Shown piece by piece: positions 1-5,437 of a stretch of DNA of 6,985 nucleotides. This stretch comes from Lachnospiraceae bacterium UBA3732 (lineage in GTDB: Bacteria > Bacillota > Clostridia > Lachnospirales > Lachnospiraceae): NCBI GenBank assembly GCA_002372545.1, contig DFHD01000042.1, positions 1 through 6,985 of the forward strand. Reading direction: 5' to 3'. Under the pieces are notes generated by a model that was not told the DNA's origin, did not search any database, and was given only the letters and a program-made list of their open reading frames with translations. The position numbers and the translations under genes were made by a program. Every line of letters begins with the position of its first letter. Position 1 is the first letter of the stretch.

Positions 1-743
1 AGCATTTCTCCGATCAACACCGCATCTGTGCCATTTTCCCGCAGAACCTGTACATCCCGGGCTGTCTGCATTCCGCTCTCGGACACAAAGATTATATCCG
101 AGGGAACGAGATTCCGCAACCGGATACTGTTGCGAATATCCACAGAAAAATCCTTCAGATTGCGGTTATTCACGCCCAGCACCCTCGCGCCGGCAGCAAG
201 GCAGCGCTTTACCTCTTCCTCATCATGCGCCTCAAAAAGGCAGCTGAGCCCCAGCCTTTCTGCCGTTTTGAAGTATTCCTCCAGCTCCCTGTCTGTCAGG
301 ATAGCTGCGATCAGCAGCACTGCAGAAGCGCCCAGAACCTTCGCCTGGAAAATCATGTAAGGGTCGACGGTAAAATCCTTCTGGAGCACGGGAATCCTCC
401 TCTCCGCTGCGATTTCCCGCAGATACCGGTCGCTTCCCCGAAACCGCTCCGGCTCAGTCAGACAGCTGATGGCATCCGCCCCGGCTGACTCGTATTCTTC
501 CGCAATCTCCCGGTAGGGAAAATCGTCGGCGATCACCCCTTTGGAGGGGGAAGCCTTCTTCACCTCTGCGATCACCGAAAGTCCGGAAGCACCCAGTGCC
601 CGTTCGAAGAGGAAGGGCGAGGCCGCCGGGGTTTCCCGGCCGGTCGCTTCTTCCGCAAGTCTCTGCATTTCCGAAGCCGAAATAACCCTTTTTTCTTTTT
701 CTACCCTTCTTCTTGTGCTATCCGCAAGTTCATCCAGAATCAT
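1..743 (-). CDS. trpC: indole-3-glycerol phosphate synthase (3' end cut by window edge)
   Basis: Converts carboxyphenylamino-deoxyribulose phosphate to indole-3-glycerol phosphate, the ring-closing step of tryptophan synthesis, in the cytoplasm. I translated 247 codons by hand. The TIM-barrel landmarks are in order: EVKKASPSKG (E60, K62), KDF (K122), FEA (E171), GVNNR (N192) and SESG (E222). These match the known catalytic residues of the Sulfolobus enzyme (E51, K53, K110, E159, N180, E210) with a constant offset after the first pair. The family is about 250-260 residues, so only a short C-terminal piece after GEM is missing to the left. The start at 743 is chosen because AGGAG sits 9 bases upstream; an in-frame ATG at 764 has no good ribosome site. 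It follows trpD after an 87-base spacer in which I see no terminator or convincing promoter, so it is probably co-transcribed. Confidence 0.96.
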   Translation of the reverse strand, partial: MILDELADSTRRRVEKEKRVISASEMQRLAEEATGRETPAASPFLFERALGASGLSVIAEVKKASPSKGVIADDFPYREIAEEYESAGADAISCLTEPERFRGSDRYLREIAAERRIPVLQKDFTVDPYMIFQAKVLGASAVLLIAAILTDRELEEYFKTAERLGLSCLFEAHDEEEVKRCLAAGARVLGVNNRNLKDFSVDIRNSIRLRNLVPSDIIFVSESGMQTARDVQVLRENGTDAVLIGEM

Positions 744-752
744 CTTATTCGT

Positions 753-757
753 CTCCT
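753..757 (-). promoter_or_regulatory. ribosome binding site of trpC
   Basis: AGGAG on the minus strand, 9 bases before the ATG at 743. It decides between this start and the in-frame ATG at 764, which lacks a purine-rich site. Confidence 0.7.
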
Positions 758-830
758 GTACCATGTTCAAGTACTCTGTGATCACTTTATAAAAGCAATC
801 CTACTGTTTTACCAGCCTGCGCATAGATCC

Positions 831-1847
831 TTACCTGTTGCTGACCTCGATGAGTTTTTCCAGCGTTTCTGCCGCCTTGCCGGAATCGATGATCTCTGCT
901 GCCAGCTCTACGCCTTCTTTCATGGAGGCTGCTTTCTCTCCTATATAAAAGGATGCGCCCGCATTCATCAGAACGGCGTCTCTCTTCGGCCCTTTTTCGC
1001 CCCGCAGGATTCCCCGTGTGATTTCCGCATTTTCCGCAGGCGTCCCCCCTTTCAGATCATCCTTTCTGCAGGTGGAAAGACCGAAATCTTCCGGGCGGAT
1101 CACCTTTGTCCGGTACCATCCGTTCTGAAGCTCGCAGACCGTTGTGGGAGAGCTGAGGGAAATCTCATCCAGCTTATCCTGGCCGTAGACCACCATTCCC
1201 CGCTTTACGCCCAGCTCAGCCAGAACCTGCGCCAGCGGCTCTACCAGATACTCATCATATACGCCCAGAAGCTGGCGGCTGGGTCTGGCAGGATTGGTCA
1301 GCGGGCCAAGGATATTGAAGACCGTCCGGAATCCCAGCTCCTTACGGATCGCGCCGACATATTTCATGGAAGTATGGTACTTCTGGGCAAAGAAGAAGCA
1401 CATGCCAACCTCCTGCAGAAGCTCAACGCACTTCTCCGGCTCCTGCATGATGTTTACCCCCAGCGCTTCGAGGCAGTCAGCCGTCCCGCAGCTTGAAGAT
1501 GCCGCCCGGTTGCCATGCTTAGCTACCTTCATGCCTCCTGCCGCTGCAACAAGAGCTGATGTGGTAGAGATGTTAAAGCTTCCTGCTCTGTCCCCGCCGG
1601 TGCCTACAATCTCAAAGATATCCATGCCGGTATCCACGGGAATGGCATGGTCCCGCATGGCGGCAGCACAGCCCGCGATCTCATCCTTCGTTTCCGCCTT
1701 CGCACTCTTGGTGGAAAGCGCTGCCAGAAAGGCCGCATTCTGCGTCGGCGTGGTTTCTCCGCTCATGATCTCGTTCATCACTGCGTAGGCCTCGTCATAG
1801 CTGAGGTCCATCTTGTTGGAAATTTTTTCAATTGCTTCCCTGATCAT
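831..1847 (-). CDS. trpD: anthranilate phosphoribosyltransferase
   Basis: Transfers phosphoribosyl from PRPP to anthranilate, the second step of tryptophan synthesis. The protein is 338 residues, normal for the stand-alone enzyme. It has a short helical N-terminal domain (about 1-70), then the PRPP-binding loop GTGGD at 82-86, the anthranilate/PRPP-binding stretch starting KHGNRAASSSCG at 110, FNILGPLTNPA at 177-187 and the metal-binding D227-E228 pair in LDEIS. The reading frame stays open upstream to 2174, but the start at 1847 is clear: the family N-terminus (MIREAIEKI) begins there and AAGGAGG lies 6 bases before it. The upstream extension is antisense-free but overlaps trpG in another frame and has no TrpD homology. 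A 98-base spacer with paired stem-loops separates it from trpG. It is not fused to trpG, unlike the enterobacterial arrangement. Confidence 0.97.
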   Translation of the reverse strand: MIREAIEKISNKMDLSYDEAYAVMNEIMSGETTPTQNAAFLAALSTKSAKAETKDEIAGCAAAMRDHAIPVDTGMDIFEIVGTGGDRAGSFNISTTSALVAAAGGMKVAKHGNRAASSSCGTADCLEALGVNIMQEPEKCVELLQEVGMCFFFAQKYHTSMKYVGAIRKELGFRTVFNILGPLTNPARPSRQLLGVYDEYLVEPLAQVLAELGVKRGMVVYGQDKLDEISLSSPTTVCELQNGWYRTKVIRPEDFGLSTCRKDDLKGGTPAENAEITRGILRGEKGPKRDAVLMNAGASFYIGEKAASMKEGVELAAEIIDSGKAAETLEKLIEVSNR

Positions 1848-1853
1848 ATTTTG

Positions 1854-1860
1854 CCTCCTT
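1854..1860 (-). promoter_or_regulatory. ribosome binding site of trpD
   Basis: AAGGAGG on the minus strand, 6 bases before the ATG at 1847. It fixes the trpD start and rules out the longer in-frame extension into trpG. Confidence 0.85.
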
Positions 1861-1877
1861 TTTTCTTCATCTCTCCC

Positions 1878-1940
1878 CACCGCATATAAAACCGGCGTGG
1901 AGCTTCGTCTGATTTGTACGTACCGTATATAAAACCGGTA
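1878..1940 (-). repeat. two matching 20-base stem-loops in the trpG-trpD spacer
   Basis: The spacer holds two copies of a 17-base direct repeat (1922-1938 and 1879-1895, one mismatch, 43 bases apart). On the transcript each copy folds as a 5-bp stem with a 10-base loop. The upstream copy (1940-1921) is TACCG, loop GTTTTATATA, CGGTA. The downstream copy (1897-1878) is CGCCG, loop GTTTTATATG, CGGTG. The two outer pairs differ between copies but remain paired (U-A to C-G, A-U to G-U). Function is unknown. Possible roles are RNA processing, tuning of trpD translation, or the remnant of a short duplication. Confidence 0.55.
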
Positions 1941-1945
1941 AGGGA

Positions 1946-2671
1946 TCATGTCTGCCCAGTAAACAGGAAGTTTCTGAGGATTTTTTCCCCTTCCGGCGTA
2001 AGGATGGATTCCGGATGAAACTGTAAACCGTAAACCGGATATGTCCGGTGCTGAACGGCCATCACCTCTCCATCGTCCACTGCCCTTGCTGTCACCACCA
2101 GTTCCTCCGTCAGCGTTGATTCTTTTAGTGAAAGAGAGTGGTACCGGGCAACCTTCATGCATCTTCCCGGACATTCCCCGGCAGTCCCCGGATTTGCATT
2201 CGCTTTCGCATGCATGTCACCGGCAGGCTCTCCCACGCCCCGGAAGAGAACTGAATCAGCCTCTATCCTGCATACCGACTGCTTTCCATGCATCAGCCGT
2301 CCGGCATGGGATACTGTCGAGCCATATACTTCGCAGATTGCCTGATGCCCCAGGCATACGCCGAGGATGGGAATCTCCGGCCCGAGCTGTCTCACCACAC
2401 CCTCGCAGATTCCCGCGTCCGCCGGTTTTCCCGGTCCCGGCGAAAGGATGATCCTGTCCGGCGAAAGCTTCCGGATTTCCTCCACCGTCATGGCATCATT
2501 CCTGACCACCAGAAGCTCCTCCGCTTCTTCACAGAACCGCATATCCGCATCATCCCATCCTGCGCCGACAGGCTCCTTTACCGCAGGCAGATGCTTTTCC
2601 TGCAGCAGCATTCCCACCATCTGATACAGATTGTAGGAAAAGCTGTCATAATTATCGATCAGAATTACCAT
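1946..2671 (-). CDS. trpG: anthranilate synthase glutamine amidotransferase subunit
   Basis: Class I glutamine amidotransferase that supplies ammonia to TrpE for anthranilate synthesis. Visible motifs are the N-terminal LIDNYDSFSYNL, LSPGPGKP at 76-83, the nucleophile elbow GVCLGHQ with Cys106, ARYHSL at 175-180, and FHPES with His219 and Glu221, so the catalytic triad is complete. At 241 residues it is about 50 longer than the usual 190. By comparison with E. coli TrpG from memory, about 27 extra residues fall between NL15 and RN57, and about 22 between F143 and VARYH (174-178). Both lie outside the triad. The ATG overlaps the trpE stop by 7 bases (ATGGTAA), with GGAGGAG upstream inside trpE, indicating translational coupling. 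A paralogous folate-synthesis role (PabA) is possible for this family, but the trp context argues for TrpG. Confidence 0.95.
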   Translation of the reverse strand: MVILIDNYDSFSYNLYQMVGMLLQEKHLPAVKEPVGAGWDDADMRFCEEAEELLVVRNDAMTVEEIRKLSPDRIILSPGPGKPADAGICEGVVRQLGPEIPILGVCLGHQAICEVYGSTVSHAGRLMHGKQSVCRIEADSVLFRGVGEPAGDMHAKANANPGTAGECPGRCMKVARYHSLSLKESTLTEELVVTARAVDDGEVMAVQHRTYPVYGLQFHPESILTPEGEKILRNFLFTGQT

Positions 2672-4119
2672 ATTTCCCGTTGCTCCTCCATGGCCCGGAT
2701 CACGGCTCCGGCCTTATTCAGACATTCCTGATATTCCTTTTCCGGGACAGAATCCGCCACAATACCTGCGCCGCTCCGGATGAAAACCCTGCCGTTTTTC
2801 CGGTATGCCAGACGAATGGCTATGCAGGTATCCATGTTGCCCGTGAAATCTATGTAGCCAACCGCTCCGCCGTAAATTCCTCTCTTGCAATCCTCCAGTT
2901 CATCGATCAGCTGACACGCCCTGATCTTCGGTGCGCCGGAAAGGGTTCCGGCGGGAAGCACTGCCTCTATGGCATCCAGCGCATCCTTATCCGGCCGGAT
3001 CTCTCCCCGGACCGTCGATCCGATATGCATAACATGAGAGAACCTGAGCACCTTCATGTACTCTTCCACCTTAACCGTTCCAAACCGGCTGATACGGCCA
3101 AGGTCATTTCTGCCCAGATCCACCAGCATGTTATGCTCCGCCAGCTCCTTCTCATCCTGCAGAAGCTCTTTTTCCAAAGCTTCGTCCTCTTCAGGCGTTT
3201 TTCCTCTCGGCCGCGTACCTGCCAGCGGGAAGGTATGAAGGACGCCATCCTGCAGCTGCACCAGCGTCTCCGGGGATGCCCCGGCCACCTCGACATCCGT
3301 ACCCGAAAAGTAAAACATATACGGCGAAGGATTTATGGTTCTGAGCATCCGGTAGGTATCCAGCAGGCTTCCGGAGAAGCTTGCCGACAGCCGGTTGGAA
3401 AGTACGATCTGGAAGATGTCCCCCTCGTAAATATACCGCTTGCCCCGCTCCACCATCTCGCAGTAGCTTTTCTCATCGAAGAGCGGTGTGACCGGCCCGA
3501 GAATCCTGCCGGGTTCCTCCTTTTTCTTTTCGCCGCGGAGCAGGAGCTCCGCCATGGCTTCCAGTTCATGCTCCGCGCGCTCATACTCCTTCTCCATATC
3601 TGCCAGCCGGATATTAACGATCAGGATGATCTTCTGGCGCACATGATCAAAGGCGATCACCCGGTCGAACAGCATCAGATCCAGGTCCTTAAAGGAATCC
3701 TCGTCTGTCACTTTCCGACGCACCGAGGGCTCGCTGTATTTTAAGTAATCATAGGAAAAATATCCCACAAGGCCGCCGGTAAAGGGAGGCAGCCCGTCCA
3801 CCCGCGGACTCTTGTAGGCAGACAGCAGCTGACGGAGGTTTTCTCCGGGAGCATCCGTCTGTATTTCCCGGTCTCCGATCCGGAGCAGCCCATCCATGCA
3901 GGTAATCTCCAGCTTTGGATCATAGCCCAGGAAGGTGTAGCGCCCCCAGGTTTCATCCGCCTGGGCGGACTCCAGAATGAATACATGATCGGAGGCCTGC
4001 TTCAGCTTCCGGAGTGCCTCGATGGGTGTAATGAAATCCGACAAAAGCTCCATGCTGACAGGCGCTACCGTGTACCGGCTTTTATCCAATGCTTTTAATT
4101 CCGCGCAGGTTGGTCTCAT
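2665..4119 (-). CDS. trpE: anthranilate synthase component I
   Basis: Chorismate-using subunit that makes anthranilate with ammonia from TrpG, the first committed step to tryptophan. The 484-residue length is close to family size. The N-terminal domain carries LES at 49-51, a motif linked in this family to tryptophan feedback inhibition. The C-terminal chorismate-binding domain shows NPSPYMFY (263-270), ASPETLV (281-287), PLAGTRPRG (298-306), DLGRNDLGR (334-342), HVMHIGS (362-368), LPAGTLSGAPK (388-398), YGGAVGY (416-422) and RSGAGIVADS (448-457). The start at 4119 has AGGAGG 7 bases upstream. It is the first gene after a T-box leader and overlaps trpG. The protein has only two tryptophans, W58 and the final residue W484. 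LPAGTLSGAPK and the trp setting favour TrpE over the related PabB. Confidence 0.97.
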   Translation of the reverse strand: MRPTCAELKALDKSRYTVAPVSMELLSDFITPIEALRKLKQASDHVFILESAQADETWGRYTFLGYDPKLEITCMDGLLRIGDREIQTDAPGENLRQLLSAYKSPRVDGLPPFTGGLVGYFSYDYLKYSEPSVRRKVTDEDSFKDLDLMLFDRVIAFDHVRQKIILIVNIRLADMEKEYERAEHELEAMAELLLRGEKKKEEPGRILGPVTPLFDEKSYCEMVERGKRYIYEGDIFQIVLSNRLSASFSGSLLDTYRMLRTINPSPYMFYFSGTDVEVAGASPETLVQLQDGVLHTFPLAGTRPRGKTPEEDEALEKELLQDEKELAEHNMLVDLGRNDLGRISRFGTVKVEEYMKVLRFSHVMHIGSTVRGEIRPDKDALDAIEAVLPAGTLSGAPKIRACQLIDELEDCKRGIYGGAVGYIDFTGNMDTCIAIRLAYRKNGRVFIRSGAGIVADSVPEKEYQECLNKAGAVIRAMEEQREIW

Positions 4120-4126
4120 CTCGCTT

Positions 4127-4132
4127 CCTCCT
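4127..4132 (-). promoter_or_regulatory. ribosome binding site of trpE
   Basis: AGGAGG on the minus strand, 7 bases before the trpE ATG. It lies downstream of the T-box terminator, so it is transcribed only after readthrough. Confidence 0.85.
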
Positions 4133-4163
4133 TTTTCCTTTCCTTCCGCCGCATTGAATGCAT

Positions 4164-4506
4164 CATAAAATACAAAACGCCCTTAATCTACTATGTAGAC
4201 TAAGGGCGAAATTCTCATTCCGTGTTGCCACCTTAATTCAGCCGTCTTCCCGTAACCCGGCTTCCCCCGGAAAGAAAAAGCTGCACTCATCAGGATACGC
4301 TGCCTCATATGCATCCCCTGCACATCTGACGTAAATATCCCTGCCGGCTAACGCCCGGCGCACGTAGCCAGTTACTCAGTTACCCTTTCACGGCTCCCTC
4401 AGCGGCCCATCCTCTGAAATACTGTCACGGTTTCTCATCCTCCCCGTTCTCTGTAAACAGCACATGCTCATCGTTATCTCCGCCTCAACGGTTTCCTATT
4501 CAGTTC
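4164..4506 (-). ncRNA. tRNA(Trp)-sensing T-box riboswitch leader of the trp operon
   Basis: The leader contains the T-box core AAGGTGGCAACACGG (4220-4234 on the plus strand), just before a strong terminator. The tRNA-acceptor bulge is UGGC (4227-4230), whose C would pair with discriminator G73, the base found in bacterial tRNA(Trp). Stem I is closed near its base by GGCGG (4480-4484) with CCGCU (4401-4405). Its top contains CAGAGA, CUGU (4457-4460) with ACAG (4422-4425), and CGG with CCG. The best specifier is UGG at 4409-4407, within GGATGGGCCGCTGAG on the 3' side of Stem I, a typical context. A GAGTA-type element follows further on. The antiterminator can form from UAAGG with CCUUA plus CGGAA with UUUCG, competing with the terminator. 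Limits are approximate: the 5' end is set from the promoter. Confidence 0.92.
4167..4208 (-). terminator. regulated intrinsic terminator of the T-box
   Basis: A 14-bp stem (CGCCCTTAGTCTAC with GTAGATTAAGGGCG, one G-U pair) closes a 3-base ATA loop at 4178-4208 and is followed by TTTTGTATTTT. The 5' arm shares CCCTTA with the 3' side of the antiterminator helix, so the two folds exclude each other. This is the off state when tRNA(Trp) is charged. Confidence 0.93.
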
Positions 4507-4512
4507 TGTTTT

Positions 4513-4541
4513 AATATATGACACTTTCACAAAAATGTCAA
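4513..4541 (-). promoter_or_regulatory. sigma-A promoter of the trp operon
   Basis: On the minus strand, a consensus TTGACA -35 box (4541-4536), a 17-base spacer and a TATATT -10 box (4518-4513). An A-rich tract just upstream (about 4545-4553) could act as an UP element. The expected transcript start is about 4507-4505, some 10 bases before the T-box sequence begins, which fits the leader. Confidence 0.88.
4519..4540 (-). promoter_or_regulatory. near-palindrome inside the trp promoter, possible operator
   Basis: The 22 bases from -35 to the edge of -10 form an imperfect inverted repeat: TGACA and TGTCA outer arms, one mismatch, then TTT and AAA, with a short unpaired centre (8 of 11 positions symmetric). 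It covers the whole spacer, where a bound dimeric repressor would block polymerase. The DNA is AT-rich and one arm is fixed by the TTGACA box, so chance is a real alternative. Confidence 0.35.
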
Positions 4542-4613
4542 TCATTTTTTTTCATCAGGATCGATCATCACACTGGATATTTTTGCTGTACCTGCTTTCC
4601 GGAAATAGTTTTA

Positions 4614-5378
4614 TTAATACCAGTCATGCTTCTCTCCCCGGTCGATCTCACTGATCCGCTCCATCTCCTCATCCGTCAGGGAAAAGCCGAAAAGGTCCAA
4701 GTTTTCCCGGATATGCTCCGGATTCGAAGAACCGGGAATGACCACTATCCCTCTCTGCAGATCCCAGCGCAAAATGACCTGCGCAGAGGAAACCCCATGC
4801 GCTTCAGCAATCTCCAACGCCAGTTCTATGGCCGCCTCCGGATCATCGTACTGGGTGGGGTAGATCTTCGTAATGACAAAGATCTCCTCCCGGGGAATAT
4901 GATATTCCTCCATTGCCCGCCGGACGCCTTCGCCCACAGCCTCTTCATTATGATACATGTAGGCCGTGTCGATCAGCCGGCCGCCATTCTCCAGATGGGT
5001 CATCACCGAATTCACGCAGGTTTCATAGTCCAAAGAATAGGTCCCGAGCCCCAGGATGGGCATTTCGTAGCCGCTGTTCAGCAGCACCTTTTTCTTTTCA
5101 AAATCAAAAACACCGATCATGTCTTCTCCCGTCTTTACAGACTCATCGCCGGTTTCTTTCGTTTCGCCGTTATCCTCTTCGGTTTCATCGGATCTTTCCG
5201 GAGTATTCTGCTCATGCGTTTCTCCGGGCATCTCCGTCTCTCCCTGCCCTGCAGCCTCCGGGGCGGACTGCCTTTCTGTATTATCTGCTCCGGCAGTTTC
5301 GTCCTTCGTCTTTTTTCCGCAGGCCGCCAGGGTAAACACCAGCAGGAAGCCCAGGATCAGAAGCATTTTCCTTTTCAT
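4614..5378 (-). CDS. predicted lipoprotein with an internally deleted aldo/keto reductase domain
   Basis: The 254-residue protein starts with a lipoprotein signal peptide: MKRK, a hydrophobic stretch and the lipobox LAAC with Cys20. Residues 21-88 are an acidic, Glu/Thr/Gly-rich linker typical of a surface tether. From about 94 it matches aldo/keto reductases: LNSGYEMPILGLGTYSL, LIDTAYMYHNEEAVG with D137 and Y142, ITK with K171, then AQVILRWDLQRGIVVIPGS (199-217) and the C-terminal RENLDLFGFSL. The middle of the barrel is absent: after PEAAIELAL (180-188) the sequence jumps to EIAEAHGVS. About 105-115 residues are missing against a normal 275-residue member, including the strand with catalytic His and the GVSNF and NQ(I/V)E(Y/F)HP motifs. 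D, Y and K of the tetrad remain. It is unlikely to be a working reductase, yet the frame is intact. The start has only a weak G-rich ribosome site. It follows the ABC gene after 59 bases, and I see no terminator after its stop. Confidence 0.8.
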   Translation of the reverse strand: MKRKMLLILGFLLVFTLAACGKKTKDETAGADNTERQSAPEAAGQGETEMPGETHEQNTPERSDETEEDNGETKETGDESVKTGEDMIGVFDFEKKKVLLNSGYEMPILGLGTYSLDYETCVNSVMTHLENGGRLIDTAYMYHNEEAVGEGVRRAMEEYHIPREEIFVITKIYPTQYDDPEAAIELALEIAEAHGVSSAQVILRWDLQRGIVVIPGSSNPEHIRENLDLFGFSLTDEEMERISEIDRGEKHDWY

Positions 5379-5437
5379 CTCGTTAAACCCCCCAATTTTG
5401 CAAAATCATGTTTTGTTGATCTTCCCCTGACTTTCCG

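Noticed and set aside
744..764. Alternative trpC start at 764, adding MVQETNK
   Set aside because: There is no ribosome site upstream, whereas AGGAG is correctly spaced for the ATG at 743.
1848..2174. In-frame N-terminal extension of trpD giving a 447-residue protein
   Set aside because: It has no TrpD similarity, overlaps trpG in another frame, and the AAGGAGG at 1854-1860 plus the family N-terminus fix the start at 1847.
2680..3744. Long open frame on the plus strand opposite trpE (354 codons)
   Set aside because: It lies wholly antisense to well-conserved trpE codons, has no recognisable motif and no ribosome site, and is explained by the codon bias of the minus-strand gene.
4151..4161. 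GCATTGAATGC hairpin between the T-box terminator and the trpE ribosome site
   Set aside because: A 5-bp stem with a 1-base centre cannot form a stable hairpin and does not cover the ribosome site.
4368..4370. Second UGG in the T-box leader (AACTGGCTACG) as the specifier
   Set aside because: It lies after Stem I has closed, in a GAGTA-type context expected of the Stem II/III region. The UGG at 4407-4409 sits in the proper place beside the stem base.
5395..5415. Inverted repeats ATTTTGCAAAAT and CAAAATCATGTTTTG between the ABC and lipoprotein genes
   Set aside because: Short, AT-only symmetry with no U-tract after it. It is too weak to call a terminator or an operator.
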